The notes below the pieces were generated by a model, which saw only the letters and a list, made by a program, of their open reading frames with translations, made no database searches and was not told the origin of the DNA. The position numbers and the translations under genes are program-made. Source: Streptomyces diastaticus subsp. diastaticus (GTDB lineage Bacteria > Actinomycetota > Actinomycetes > Streptomycetales > Streptomycetaceae). Taken from it: 64,000 nt of DNA. Numbering within the stretch: position 1 is the stretch's first letter; each line of letters opens with the position of its first letter. Shown in pieces: positions 1 to 12,886 of this stretch. The DNA lies in contig NZ_BLLN01000003.1 of assembly GCF_011170125.1 (NCBI RefSeq), forward strand, positions 1,116,001 to 1,180,000, written 5' to 3'.

Positions 1-1731
<1,731 letters not shown>

Positions 1732-1755
1732 CCCCGTACGGTCTCCGGACCGCAC

Positions 1756-1806
1756 AGGAACGCCGCCCCGCCCCGGACCTGGTGTCCGGGGCGGGGCGGC
1801 GTTCCT
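1756..1806 (+). terminator. Intrinsic terminator after icd
   Basis: Perfect 23-bp inverted repeat (arms 1756-1778 and 1784-1806) with a 5-nt loop. The arms are almost pure G+C. It lies 24 bp after the isocitrate dehydrogenase stop codon. Confidence 0.9.
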
Positions 1807-1831
1807 GGCGACCGGAAGGGCGGGCTCGCGC

Positions 1832-1863
1832 CGAGGGCGCGGCCCCTCCGGACCGCGCCCTCG
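1832..1863 (-). terminator. Hairpin after the DUF5997-like gene
   Basis: An 11-bp GC stem (1832-1842 with 1853-1863) lies just downstream of the leftward gene ending at 1885. It probably ends that transcript and backs up the icd terminator. Confidence 0.6.
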
Positions 1864-1884
1864 CGCCTCACCCGCGTGGGGCGC

Positions 1885-2289
1885 TCAGTCCTCCGCGCCC
1901 GCCGCCTTCTCCGCTCGGGCCGCGTCGCGCTCCTTGAGGCGGGCCGCCTCCTTGCGGACCTCGGCCTGGGTGGCGCGTTCCTTCTCCAGCCACTCGGGGC
2001 GCTCGTCCTTCAGCGCGTCGATCTGCTCGCTGGTGAGCGCCTCGGTGACGCCCCCGCGAGCCAGCCCCGCGATGGAGACGCCCAGCTTCGCGGCGACCAC
2101 CGGCCGCGGGTGGGGGCCGTCGCGGCGCAGGTCGCGGAGCCACTGGGGCGGGTCGGCCTGGAGGGCGTTGAGCTCGGCCCGGGAGACGGGTCCCTCCTGG
2201 AACTCACTGGGGGTGGCCGGGAGGTACACACCCAGTTTCTTGGCCGCGGTCGCGGGCTTCATGGTCTGGGTGCTCTGGTGCGAGGTCAT
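1885..2289 (-). CDS. DUF5997-like conserved protein
   Basis: 134 residues from an ATG at 2289. The open frame runs much further upstream, but that part is antisense to the neighbouring gene, so it is not coding. The N-terminus carries KPATAAKKLGVYLPATPSEF, followed by a segment that looks like a small helical DNA-binding fold (PPQWLRDLRRDGPHPRPVVAAKLGVSIAGLARGGV), and the C-terminus is a charged Lys/Arg/Glu/Ala helix, possibly a coiled coil. I recognise the family as DUF5997 of Actinobacteria, with no known function. It is divergent from the LysR-like gene at 2347 with only 57 bp between starts, so the two are probably regulated together. Confidence 0.75.
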   Translation of the reverse strand: MTSHQSTQTMKPATAAKKLGVYLPATPSEFQEGPVSRAELNALQADPPQWLRDLRRDGPHPRPVVAAKLGVSIAGLARGGVTEALTSEQIDALKDERPEWLEKERATQAEVRKEAARLKERDAARAEKAAGAED

Positions 2290-2346
2290 GCCGACCAGGG
2301 TATCCAGCATGTGCGCCCGCTTCGAACCGGCCGGTAGCCTGGCCCG

Positions 2347-3162
2347 GTGACAAGCTCCGAAGACCGGCCCGCCGCCGACGCGTCCCCGTCCTTCCGGCTC
2401 GCGTTCGTCCCCGGCGTGACGCCCGGCAAGTGGGTGCGGGTCTGGCAGGAGCGGCTGCCCGGCATCCCGCTCACCCTGGTGCAGGTCGCGGCCCCCGAGG
2501 CGCCGGCGACGCTGCGCGAGGGCGGGGCCGACGCCGGACTGGTCCGGCTGCCGGTCGACGGCCCCGGCCTCAGCGCCATCCCCCTCTACACGGAGACGAC
2601 GGTGGTCGTCGTCCCCAAGGACCACCTGCTCACGGCGCTGGACGAGGTGCCCGTCGAGGAACTGGCCGAGGAACTCGTCCTCCACCCGCTCGACGACCCG
2701 CTCGACTGGGAGCACCCCCCGGGCCTGCCCGCGCTCGAACGCCCCGCCACGACGGCCGACGCGATCGAACTGGTGGCGGCCGGGGTCGGACTGGTGGCCG
2801 TGCCGCAGTCGCTGGCCCGGCTGCACCACCGCCGCGACCTCACCTACCTGCCGCTGCTCGACGTGCCCGCCTCGCGCGTCGCCCTCTCCTGGCCCGAGGA
2901 GCACACCACCGACCTCGTCGACGCCTTCATCGGCATCGTCCGCGGCCGCACCGTCAACAGCACCCGGGGCCGCCTCCCGCCCCCGGCCCAGCCGAAGGGC
3001 AAGGCCAAGGCGGCCGACGCGAAGCCGGCCCCGCGCAAGGCGGCGGCCAAGTCCGCCCCGGGCGGGAAGAACGCGCGAGGCACCGCGGGCCGACCGAAGG
3101 GCGGCAAGGGCACCCCCGGGGCCAAGGGCGCCAAGCGGGGGAAGCCGCGCCGCAGGTCGTAG
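2347..3162 (+). CDS. LysR-type effector-binding domain protein lacking the DNA-binding domain
   Basis: 271 residues from a GTG preceded by TAGCCT (2335-2340) with 6 nt between, the arrangement of a leaderless transcript. Residues about 15-205 match the LysR substrate-binding domain (FRLAFVPGVTPGKWV, LYTETTVVVVPKDHLL, ELVAAGVGLVAVPQSLARL). There is no N-terminal winged helix, unlike full LysR regulators. The last 60 residues are a Lys/Ala/Pro/Gly-rich basic tail (about 210-271) that could bind nucleic acid non-specifically. The divergent partner at 1885-2289 may supply DNA binding; that is inference. Confidence 0.8.
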   Translation: MTSSEDRPAADASPSFRLAFVPGVTPGKWVRVWQERLPGIPLTLVQVAAPEAPATLREGGADAGLVRLPVDGPGLSAIPLYTETTVVVVPKDHLLTALDEVPVEELAEELVLHPLDDPLDWEHPPGLPALERPATTADAIELVAAGVGLVAVPQSLARLHHRRDLTYLPLLDVPASRVALSWPEEHTTDLVDAFIGIVRGRTVNSTRGRLPPPAQPKGKAKAADAKPAPRKAAAKSAPGGKNARGTAGRPKGGKGTPGAKGAKRGKPRRRS

Positions 3163-3265
3163 CGGCGTAGCGGTAGCGGCCCGGCGAGACACCGGCCTGC
3201 CGCGCGCCTGGGCGATGCCACCGACCGCCAAGAGCGCCCAGGCCCCCGACACCGGCCGCCCGCCT

Positions 3266-3291
3266 GACGGGCGGTACCGCCCTCGCCCGTC
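3266..3291. terminator. Hairpin between convergent genes
   Basis: An 8-bp stem (3266-3273 with 3284-3291) enclosing a smaller GGCGGTACCGCC palindrome. It sits between the ends of the rightward LysR-like gene and the leftward MerR gene. A second stem, 3206-3214 with 3235-3243, lies just before it. Confidence 0.6.
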
Positions 3292-3324
3292 GGCCACCCC
3301 GTGCCGTCGGCCGTCTACGGCCCG

Positions 3325-4332
3325 TCAGCCGGTGCCGCCCCGCAGCCGCAGCAGGTACGCCGCGGTGAGTGAGACGGCGCGGTCCTCGTTGCGCGCCAGT
3401 TCCGCGAGCGCCCTGGAGGCCGCCTGACCCGGCACGTCCGCCAGCGCCTGGGTCAGGCGGCCGCGGGCGGCGGCCGGGGTGGTGGGCTCCGTGATCCGGG
3501 CGGTCACGGCGGCGGTGATCCGGTCCGCCGTCGTCCTGTCGGCCGCCAGCGCGCCCAGGGCGTCGGCCGCGTCCGTGTCCCGGCGGCCCGCCACGACCAT
3601 GTCGATCAGGACGGGTACCGCGCCGGTGGCGCCGCGCGTCGCGAGGGAGAGCGCCGCGTGCGCCCGCACCACGGCGTCCGGGTGCCCCAGTGCCTCGTGG
3701 AGCCGCCCGGCCGCACCCTCGTCGGGCAGTTCGGCGAGGGCCCGTGCGGCCCGTTCCCGGACCGCGGCCACCGGGGAGTCCAGTGCCTGGGCCAGCAGCT
3801 CCTCGGCGCCCCCGGCCGACCGGGCCAGAGACCAGCGCAGGGCGCCGGCGACGTTCGTGTCCGGCTCGTTCAGCACCGCCTCGACCAGGGCTTCCACGGG
3901 TACCGGGACCTCGTCGGCCGAGGAGAGGGCCGCTCGCTGGCGTGCGTCGGCGCTCCGGGACCCCAGGGCGTGCAGCAGCGCGACCACCTGGAGGGCGTCC
4001 TCCCAGTCGGCCGGGTCCGCCGCGTCGATCCGGCGCAGCCGCGTCAGCAGCTCCGTCTGGGCCGCGATGCGCGCCCGGGTCTGACGGATGAGGTCGCCGA
4101 CCAGCGCCGAGGGTGTGAAGCCGGGGTCGTCGAGTGCCCGGCCGATCTCCCGCAGCGACAGCCCCAGCGACCGCAGGCTCTCGACGTGCAGGATGCGCCG
4201 GATGTCCGCGCCGGAGTACTCGCGGTAGCCCGAGCCCGTGCGGCCCGAGGGCCGCACCAGGCCGAGTGACTCGTAGTGCCGGAGCATGCGGGCGCTGACC
4301 CCGGAGCGACGCGCCACCTCACCGATCAGCAC
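3325..4332 (-). CDS. MerR-family regulator with C-terminal HEAT repeats
   Basis: 335 residues from a GTG at 4332. Residues 1-70 are a MerR winged helix (MLIGEVARRSGVSARMLRHY, then the wing YREYSGADIRRI), followed by a coiled-coil-like helix up to about 115. Residues about 130-330 are alpha-helical HEAT/PBS-lyase-type repeats (for example LDSPVAAVRERAARALAELP and LGHPDAVVRAHAALSLATRG). The upstream gene (4337-5008) is itself a HEAT-repeat protein ending 4 bp before this start, so they form an operon. No metal-binding cysteines are seen in the effector part. The ligand is unknown. Confidence 0.88.
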   Translation of the reverse strand: MLIGEVARRSGVSARMLRHYESLGLVRPSGRTGSGYREYSGADIRRILHVESLRSLGLSLREIGRALDDPGFTPSALVGDLIRQTRARIAAQTELLTRLRRIDAADPADWEDALQVVALLHALGSRSADARQRAALSSADEVPVPVEALVEAVLNEPDTNVAGALRWSLARSAGGAEELLAQALDSPVAAVRERAARALAELPDEGAAGRLHEALGHPDAVVRAHAALSLATRGATGAVPVLIDMVVAGRRDTDAADALGALAADRTTADRITAAVTARITEPTTPAAARGRLTQALADVPGQAASRALAELARNEDRAVSLTAAYLLRLRGGTG

Positions 4333-4336
4333 GGGC

Positions 4337-5008
4337 TCATGCTCCCTCCCCGCGGGCCCCGCCGAGCGCCACGACGCGCTTGGCCTCCTCGATCGCGCCC
4401 GCGAACCCCGAGTCGGGGTCGCGCAGCAGCTGTTCGGTGGCGAGCGCGTGCGCGCGCACCTCCGGACCGGTGCCCCCGGCCGCCGCCCGCAGGGCGGGCA
4501 CGGTCACCTCCCCCAGCGCGACCAGGGCCCGGCTGAGACTGCGCCGCGTCTCCTGACCGCCCCGCCCGAGCTGCGTCACCAGCACCTCGGCCAACGCGGG
4601 CCTCTCCTCCTCCGGCGCCAGCACGACCGCCGCCCGCCAGGCACTGCGCGCCACCTCCTCGTCGGCGTCGCTCAGCAGCGCGGGGGTGATCGCCGGGTAC
4701 GCCCGTACGTCCCCGATCTTGGAGAGGGTGTGGAGCGCCTGGCTCCGGGCCTGCGCCCGCTCCGCGCGGACCTCGCCGAGCAGCGCGGGAAGCGTCAGAC
4801 CGACCGGGTGGCGGGTGAGCGCCCAGGTGAGCATGTCGCGGACGAAGAACTCCGGTTCGGTCGCGCACCGCTCGACGAGCTTGGGGACGTAACGCGGGTC
4901 CGGCGCCGAACCGACCGCCAGCGCGGCCCGCAGCCGCGCGGACGCCCGCTCGTCCTCCAGCCCGTCGAGCCCTCGCGCCACATCGCTGTCCTGTCCCGTG
5001 ACCGTCAT
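4337..5008 (-). CDS. HEAT-repeat protein, operon partner of the MerR regulator
   Basis: 223 residues. The ATG at 5008 is preferred over the ATG at 5047 because AGGAGG lies about 9 nt upstream of it. The whole protein is alpha-helical repeats (ERASARLRAALAVGSAPDPRYVPKLVERC, DADEEVARSAWRAAVVLAPEEERPALAEV). It has no signal peptide or membrane segment. HEAT repeats make protein-binding scaffolds, and the shared architecture with the downstream MerR protein suggests the two interact or came from one duplicated module; that is inference. Confidence 0.85.
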   Translation of the reverse strand: MTVTGQDSDVARGLDGLEDERASARLRAALAVGSAPDPRYVPKLVERCATEPEFFVRDMLTWALTRHPVGLTLPALLGEVRAERAQARSQALHTLSKIGDVRAYPAITPALLSDADEEVARSAWRAAVVLAPEEERPALAEVLVTQLGRGGQETRRSLSRALVALGEVTVPALRAAAGGTGPEVRAHALATEQLLRDPDSGFAGAIEEAKRVVALGGARGEGA

Positions 5009-5078
5009 CGAGACCACCTCCTCGCCCCGCAGTGAAGACCTTGTCACGGTGTCAAGGTCAAGTGCGGCCGGGCGGGGC

Positions 5079-5380
5079 TCAGCCTGTCACCAGGCGGCCG
5101 GCCAGGGAGAGGAACTGGAGGGCCGCGCCGTCGGCGTGCGGGACGAGGAGAGACCGAAGTTCCCGGGCGGCGGCTTCGACGAGGTGGCCGTCCCGGTCGG
5201 CGTGCAGGGTCTTCAGGGCGAAGGCGACGTGGGTGCAGCCCCCGGTGACGCGGATGCGGTGGGCGTCGCGGTGGTTCCGGTGCCGGGTCAGGACGCCGGC
5301 GGCATCGGCGGGCTCCCTCGGCCCAGGAGCGCCGCCGGAGAACCTCGCCCCCCGTGCGTCCGCGGGCGCCACGATTCCTC

Positions 5381-5387
<7 letters not shown>
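5079..5387 (-). CDS. Small protein of unknown function, divergent from argC
   Basis: Up to 102 residues. I do not recognise a family. The last 70 codons have almost only G or C in third position, which is a strong coding signature here, while the first 25 are less convincing. The only ATG (5385-5387) lies inside the argC -35 element, so the true start may be further in, or the gene may be an N-terminally truncated remnant. There are no membrane segments; the sequence is His/Arg/Leu-rich (for example THVAFALKTLHADRDGHLVE). Confidence 0.45.
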
Positions 5388-6463
<1,076 letters not shown>

Positions 6464-6580
6464 CCGGGGCCCGGGCGGCGGAGCCGGGCGCACACCCCGT
6501 ACGGGCGGCGCCCTGAACCACGCCCCGGGCCCACGCGGGCGCCGGGGCGGAAGAGGCCGGAAGGCCGGAAGGAGAAGACC

Positions 6581-7732
6581 GTGAGCGTCACGGCAGCACA
6601 GGGATTCACCGCGGCGGGCATCGCCGCGGGCATCAAGGCGAACGGCAATCCGGACCTGGCCCTCGTGGTCAACACCGGTCCCCGCCGATCCGCTGCGGGC
6701 GTCTTCACCGCCAACCGCGTCAAGGCCGCGCCGGTCCTCTGGTCCCAGCAGGTCGTCAAGGACGGGCAGGTGGCCGCGGTCGTCCTCAACTCCGGCGGCG
6801 CCAACGCCTGCACGGGCCCCCGGGGCTTCCAGGACACCCACGCCACCGCCGAGAAGGTGGCCGAGGTCCTCGGTGAGGGCGCCGGCGACATCGCGGTCGC
6901 CTCCACCGGCCTCATCGGCGAACTGCTGCCGATGGACAAGCTGCTGCCCGGCGTCGAGACCGCGGCCGCCGCGCTCAGCGCGCACGGCGGGGAGAAGGCC
7001 GCCATCGCCATCAAGACCACCGACACCGTCCACAAGACGGCCGTCGCCACCGGGGACGGCTGGACCGTCGGCGGCATGGCCAAGGGCGCCGGCATGCTCG
7101 CCCCCTCCCTCGCCACCATGCTGGTCGTCCTCACCACCGACGCCGACCTCGACAGCGACAGCCTCGACCGGGCGCTGCGCGGCGCCACCCGCACCACCTT
7201 CGACCGGATCGACTCCGACGCCTGCATGTCGACCAACGACACCGTGCTGCTGCTGGCCTCCGGCGCCTCCGGCAGGGTCCCGGGCGAGGCGGAGTTCGCC
7301 GAGGCCGTCCGCACCGTCTGCGACGACCTGGCCCGCCAGCTCATCGGCGACGCCGAGGGCGCCAGCAAGGACATCCGCATCGAGGTGACCGGCGCCGCCA
7401 GCGAGGAGGACGCCGTGCAGGTCGGCCGGACCATCGCCCGCAACAACCTGCTCAAGTGCGCCGTGCACGGCGAGGACGCCAACTGGGGCCGGGTGCTCTC
7501 CGCCATCGGCACCACCGACGCCGTCTTCGAACCCGACCGGCTCGACGTCGCCATCAACGGCGTCTGGGTCTGCAAGGACGGCGGCGTCGGCGAGGACCGC
7601 TCGCTGGTCGACATGCGCTACCGCGAGGTCACCATCACCGCCGACCTGCACGCGGGCGACGCCTCCGCGGTCATCTGGACCAACGACCTCACCGCCGACT
7701 ACGTCCACGAGAACAGCGCGTACTCCTCCTGA
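6581..7732 (+). CDS. argJ: Bifunctional glutamate N-acetyltransferase / amino-acid acetyltransferase
   Basis: 383 residues from a GTG preceded by GGAAGGAG. It moves the acetyl group from N-acetylornithine to glutamate, recycling acetyl in the cyclic arginine pathway; bifunctional members also use acetyl-CoA. The precursor cleaves itself before the nucleophilic threonine in the KGAGMLAP...ATML motif, here Thr179, giving alpha and beta chains. Other family segments are [10 protein letters not shown] and [11 protein letters not shown]. The presence of argJ rather than argE fits the cyclic pathway of streptomycetes. Confidence 0.97.
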   Translation: MSVTAAQGFTAAGIAAGIKANGNPDLALVVNTGPRRSAAGVFTANRVKAAPVLWSQQVVKDGQVAAVVLNSGGANACTGPRGFQDTHATAEKVAEVLGEGAGDIAVASTGLIGELLPMDKLLPGVETAAAALSAHGGEKAAIAIKTTDTVHKTAVATGDGWTVGGMAKGAGMLAPSLATMLVVLTTDADLDSDSLDRALRGATRTTFDRIDSDACMSTNDTVLLLASGASGRVPGEAEFAEAVRTVCDDLARQLIGDAEGASKDIRIEVTGAASEEDAVQVGRTIARNNLLKCAVHGEDANWGRVLSAIGTTDAVFEPDRLDVAINGVWVCKDGGVGEDRSLVDMRYREVTITADLHAGDASAVIWTNDLTADYVHENSAYSS

Positions 7733-7823
7733 CCCGGCCGGTGCCCGGACCGCCCGGCCCGCGCACCGCCAGGAGACCGCCCGGCCCGACCCGGCCGCCC
7801 AGGCCCGAAGGACGCCCGCACCC

Positions 7824-8719
7824 ATGAGCACCCGTAAACACACCGCGCTGCCCAAGGCGCAGATCCTCGTCGAGGCGCTGCCCTGGCTCACCCGCCACCA
7901 CGGCAAGACCGTCGTCGTCAAGTTCGGCGGCAACGCCATGATCAACGAGGAGTTGAAGGCCGCCTTCGCCCAGGACATCGTCTTCCTGCGCCACGCCGGG
8001 CTCAAGCCCGTCGTCGTGCACGGCGGCGGCCCGCAGATCAGCGCCCAGCTCGACCGGCAGGGCCTGGTCAGCGAGTTCAAGGCCGGCCTGCGCGTCACCA
8101 CCCCGGAGGCGATGGACGTCGTACGGATGGTCCTCGCCGGGCAGGTCCAGCGGGAACTGGTCGGCCTGCTCAACCGGCACGGCCCGCTCGCCGTCGGCCT
8201 CACCGGTGAGGACGCCCACACCATCACCGCCACCAAGCACCAGCCGCGCATCGAGGGCGAACTGGTCGACATCGGCCGGGTCGGCCAGATCACCGAGATC
8301 GACACCGGCGCCATCGAGGCCCTGCTGGCGAACGGCCGCATCCCCGTCGTCTCCTCCATCGCCCGCAGCGCCGACGACGACCACGTCTACAACGTCAACG
8401 CCGACACCGCCGCCGCCGCCCTGGCCGCCGCACTGAACGCCGAGACGCTCATGGTCCTCACCGACGTCGAGGGGCTCTACGAGGACTGGCCGCGCAGCGA
8501 CGAGGTGATCAGCCGCCTCACCGCCACCGAGCTGGAGAAGCTCCTGCCCGACCTGGCCAGCGGCATGGTCCCCAAGATGGAGGGCTGCCTGCACGCCGTA
8601 CGCAACGGCGTCACCACCGCCCGCGTCATCGACGGGCGCGTCCAGCACTCCATCCTGCTGGAGATCTTCACCGACGAAGGCATCGGCACCATGGTCGTCC
8701 CGGACCCGGAGGAACTCAC

Positions 8720-8723
<4 letters not shown>
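7824..8723 (+). CDS. argB: Acetylglutamate kinase
   Basis: 299 residues. It phosphorylates N-acetylglutamate with ATP, step 2 and usually the arginine-inhibited step. Amino-acid kinase motifs are KFGGNAM near residue 33, [11 protein letters not shown] near 66, and [16 protein letters not shown] near 190. The end overlaps argD by 4 bp (GTGA), implying translational coupling. An N-terminal extension of about 20 residues before the fold resembles the helix of arginine-sensitive hexameric kinases, so feedback inhibition is likely (inference). Confidence 0.97.
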
Positions 8724-9964
<1,241 letters not shown>

Positions 9965-9986
9965 GCCGCAGAACGGGACGACGACG

Positions 9987-10520
9987 ATGAGCCAGGCGCA
10001 CGAGAACGAGAGCGCCCAGGCGGTGCCGCAGACGCGCACCGCCCGCCACCGCCGGATCGTGGACATCCTCAACCGGCAACCGGTGCGCTCACAGAGCCAG
10101 TTGGCCAAGCTCCTCGCCGACGACGGGCTGAGCGTCACGCAGGCCACCCTCTCCCGGGACCTCGACGAGCTGAACGCCGTCAAGATCCGCAACGCCGAGG
10201 GTGACCTCATCTACGCCGTGCCCAGCGAAGGGGGCTTCCGCACGCCGCGCGCCCCGCTGGGGGAGTCCGCCAAGGAGGAGCGGATGCGGCGGCTCTCCGG
10301 CGAACTGCTGATCTCCGCCGAGGCCTCGGCCAACCTGGTGGTGCTGCGGACACCGCCCGGCGCCGCCCAGTTCCTCGCCTCCGCCATCGACCAGGCGGAA
10401 CTCCACGACGTCCTCGGCACCATCGCGGGTGACGACACGCTGATGCTGATCAGCCGCGCCCCCGAAGGCGGCCAGGCCCTCGCCGAGCACCTGCTGCGGC
10501 TCGCCCAGAACGACCACTGA
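9987..10520 (+). CDS. argR: Arginine repressor ArgR
   Basis: 177 residues. The N-terminal winged helix (about 22-90) contains [28 protein letters not shown]. The C-terminal oligomerisation and arginine-binding domain carries the conserved [10 protein letters not shown]. Last gene of the operon, 22 bp after argD. It should bind the ARG boxes at 5381-5416 (argC) and 16895-16933 (argH), so it would repress its own operon. The ATG at 9961 is out of frame and codes only nine residues. Confidence 0.96.
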   Translation: MSQAHENESAQAVPQTRTARHRRIVDILNRQPVRSQSQLAKLLADDGLSVTQATLSRDLDELNAVKIRNAEGDLIYAVPSEGGFRTPRAPLGESAKEERMRRLSGELLISAEASANLVVLRTPPGAAQFLASAIDQAELHDVLGTIAGDDTLMLISRAPEGGQALAEHLLRLAQNDH

Positions 10521-10526
10521 ACCCCG

Positions 10527-10561
10527 CCGGCCGCCCTGCCCCGCGTGTGAGGGGCGGCCGG
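10527..10561 (+). terminator. Terminator of the arg operon
   Basis: Ten-bp GC stem (10527-10536 with 10552-10561), 6 bp after the argR stop codon. Confidence 0.75.
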
Positions 10562-10673
10562 GCGGGTACACCGGCGGTCGACCGGGCCGTACCCCACCGG
10601 AGGTAGCGGCGGGGTGTCCGGTTCGCCCGCGCGGCCGAGGACGGGACGGGCCCCGCGCCCTACGCTGGTACGC

Positions 10674-11849
10674 ATGCCGTCCACCGCACGGAGCCGCCTG
10701 TGGCCGCCCCGGGGCCGCGCCGCCGACGCCGCTCTGGCCGGCGGCCTCTTCCTCGTGGTCGGCCTCGGCACCCTGCGGTCGCTGATCGGCGCCCGCGAAG
10801 AGCCCTGGGCGGTCACCGCCGCCAACTGGCTGCTGATCGCGGTGGCCTGCGGCGCGCTGTACTTCAGCTCCCGGCGTCCGGTGCCCGCCGCCTCCGCCGC
10901 CGCCCTCGCCACAGCGGTCTACTACGTCACCAGCGCCTACGACGGACCGCTGCTCCTCGCCGTGGTGGTGGCCCTCTTCACGGTGGCCGCCGCCGGGCGG
11001 CTGCACGCCGCCGTGGTCATCGCCGCGCTCTGCCTCATCGGCACCGCGCTGGGCACCCTTCAGGGCAACGGCGACGTCAACCACGTGGCGCTGTTCATGC
11101 TCACCGGCTGGTTCGTCGCCATGATCACCCTCGGCGGGCTCCGCCACAGCCACCTCGTCCGTGCCCGGGAGACCGAGGAGCGCGCCGCCACCCAGGAGCG
11201 GCTGCGCATCGCCCGGGAACTCCACGACGTGGTCGGTCACCACCTCTCCCTCATCAACGTCCAGTCCGCCGCCGCCCTGCGCCGCCTCACCAAGGACCCG
11301 GCCGCCGGAGCCGGTCAGGCGGCAGAGGCGCTCGGCGCCGTCAAGGCCGCCAGCCACGAGGCGCTGCGCGAACTGCGCGCCACGCTCGGGGTGCTGCGCG
11401 ACGCCGGGGAGGAGGCACCGACCGCGCCCGCGCCGGGCCTCGCCCGGATCGGCGAACTCACCGGCGCCGCCCGCGCCACCGGTCTCACCGTCACCGTCCA
11501 CCGCACCGGGGGACCCGGCCGGCTGCCGGTCGAGGCCGACCTCGCCGCGTACCGCATCGTGCAGGAGTCGCTGACCAACGTCGCCCGGCACGCCCGGGCC
11601 ACCCGCGCCGACATCCGGCTCGACGGTGACGGCCACCGGCTGACGGTCAGCGTCACCGACGACGGGCGTGGTCCCGTCACCGACCCCGCCGGGACCGGCC
11701 CGACCGGCTCGGGCGTCACCGGGATGCGCGAGCGGGCCCGCGCCCTCGGCGGCGACCTCACCGCCGGACCCGCCCCGGGCGGCGGCTTCGCCGTCCACGC
11801 CACCCTGCCCCTCGCCCCGTTCGCAGCCCAGGAGGAACCCCGCCGATGA
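10674..11849 (+). CDS. Two-component sensor histidine kinase (HisKA_3 / NarL type)
   Basis: 391 residues. ATG 10674 is chosen because TACGCT (10661-10666) stands 7 nt before it, a leaderless start; an upstream in-frame GTG at 10614 is less likely. The N-terminal 155 residues form about five or six membrane segments with no large extracellular domain. The phosphoacceptor is His184 in RIARELHDVVGHHLSLI, and the HATPase region has the N box (ESLTNVARHA) and DDGRG. It overlaps its response regulator by 4 bp (ATGA). The stimulus is unknown; family members often sense cell-envelope stress. Confidence 0.93.
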   Translation: MPSTARSRLWPPRGRAADAALAGGLFLVVGLGTLRSLIGAREEPWAVTAANWLLIAVACGALYFSSRRPVPAASAAALATAVYYVTSAYDGPLLLAVVVALFTVAAAGRLHAAVVIAALCLIGTALGTLQGNGDVNHVALFMLTGWFVAMITLGGLRHSHLVRARETEERAATQERLRIARELHDVVGHHLSLINVQSAAALRRLTKDPAAGAGQAAEALGAVKAASHEALRELRATLGVLRDAGEEAPTAPAPGLARIGELTGAARATGLTVTVHRTGGPGRLPVEADLAAYRIVQESLTNVARHARATRADIRLDGDGHRLTVSVTDDGRGPVTDPAGTGPTGSGVTGMRERARALGGDLTAGPAPGGGFAVHATLPLAPFAAQEEPRR

Positions 11850-12514
11850 TCACGGTGCTCATCGCCGACGACCAGCGGCTGGTCCGGGCCGGGTTCCGGT
11901 CGATCCTGGAGGACGAGGAGGACATCGAGGTGGTCGGGGAGGCCGCCGACGGCGAGCAGGCCGTCGCCGCCGCCCGCGCCCTGCGGCCCGACGTGGTCCT
12001 CATGGACATCCGGATGCCCGGCACCGACGGCCTGGAGGCGGCCCGCCGCATCACCGCGGACCCATGCCTGGAGACCGTCCGCGTCGTCATCCTCACCACC
12101 TTCGACCTGGACGAGTACGTCTACCGGGCGCTGCGCGAGGGCGTCACCGGCTTCCTCGTCAAGGACACCGAACCCGAGGAACTGGCCCACGCCCTCCGCG
12201 TCGCCGCCCGCGGCGACGCGCTGATCAGCCCCTCGGTCACCCGCCGCCTCATCGCCGAGTTCGCCGGCCGCGCCGCCCCGCCCCCGCCGGACCCCCGGCT
12301 GAACGCCCTCACCGACCGCGAACGCGAGGTGCTCCGCCTGGTCGCCGCCGGCCTCACCAACGACCGCATCGCCGCCACCCTCGTCGTCAGCCCCGCCACG
12401 GCGAAGACCCACGTCAGCCGCGTCCTGACCAAGCTCGGCGTCCGGGACCGTTCCCAGCTCGTCGTGCTCGCCTACGAGTCGGGGCTGGTGTCGCCGGGGT
12501 GGCTCGGCGGCTGA
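11846..12514 (+). CDS. NarL/LuxR-type response regulator
   Basis: 222 residues. Receiver domain at residues 1-120 with phosphoacceptor Asp54 (VVLMDIRMPG), conserved Thr in VILTTFD and Lys in GFLVKD. A LuxR helix-turn-helix occupies about 155-215 (LTDREREVLRLVAAGLTNDRIA). Translationally coupled to the histidine kinase. The small membrane protein and MMPL exporter 110 bp downstream on the same strand are the most obvious target candidates. Confidence 0.95.
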   Translation: MITVLIADDQRLVRAGFRSILEDEEDIEVVGEAADGEQAVAAARALRPDVVLMDIRMPGTDGLEAARRITADPCLETVRVVILTTFDLDEYVYRALREGVTGFLVKDTEPEELAHALRVAARGDALISPSVTRRLIAEFAGRAAPPPPDPRLNALTDREREVLRLVAAGLTNDRIAATLVVSPATAKTHVSRVLTKLGVRDRSQLVVLAYESGLVSPGWLGG

Positions 12515-12624
12515 CCGCGCACCCCAGGAGTACGCCGCGCACCGCCGGGGACGCCCGGGGGAGTAGCCGGCCGGCGACCCGGGGCGGACGCGCGGCGGGT
12601 GACCCTCGGCCCAGGCTCGGCGGC

Positions 12625-12885
12625 ATGACACCACGCACCTCGACACCGGGCAGGGCACCGGCCGCCGCGACGGGCTTCCTCGTCGGCGGCGCCGCCGGAT
12701 TCCTGCTCACCGAAGCAGTCGCCGTCCTGGTCGGCCTGGCCCTCGGCGAACCCCTCGACGTCGGCGGCGGCGGTCCCCTGCGGGCCGTCCTCGTGGCCGC
12801 CGTGCTGCTCTGCGCCCTCGCCGGAGCCCTGGTGGGTCTCCGCCGCGCCGGCCGCCCCGGACCGCGCCCGGAAGGGGGCCGCTGA
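12625..12885 (+). CDS. Small two-helix membrane protein upstream of the MMPL exporter
   Basis: 86 residues (MTPRTSTPGRAPAAATGFLV start). Two hydrophobic segments, about 17-40 and 50-72, are joined by an acidic/glycine loop, and the tail is basic, suggesting a cytoplasmic C-terminus. No family recognised. It stops one base before the MMPL start codon, so the two are surely co-translated, and a role as an accessory subunit is plausible but inferred. Confidence 0.7.
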   Translation: MTPRTSTPGRAPAAATGFLVGGAAGFLLTEAVAVLVGLALGEPLDVGGGGPLRAVLVAAVLLCALAGALVGLRRAGRPGPRPEGGR

Positions 12886-12886
12886 G

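Noticed and set aside
1885..3297. 470-codon leftward open frame
   Set aside because: Only the last 134 codons are a real gene; the upstream part is antisense to the LysR-like gene and is Gly/Arg-rich noise.
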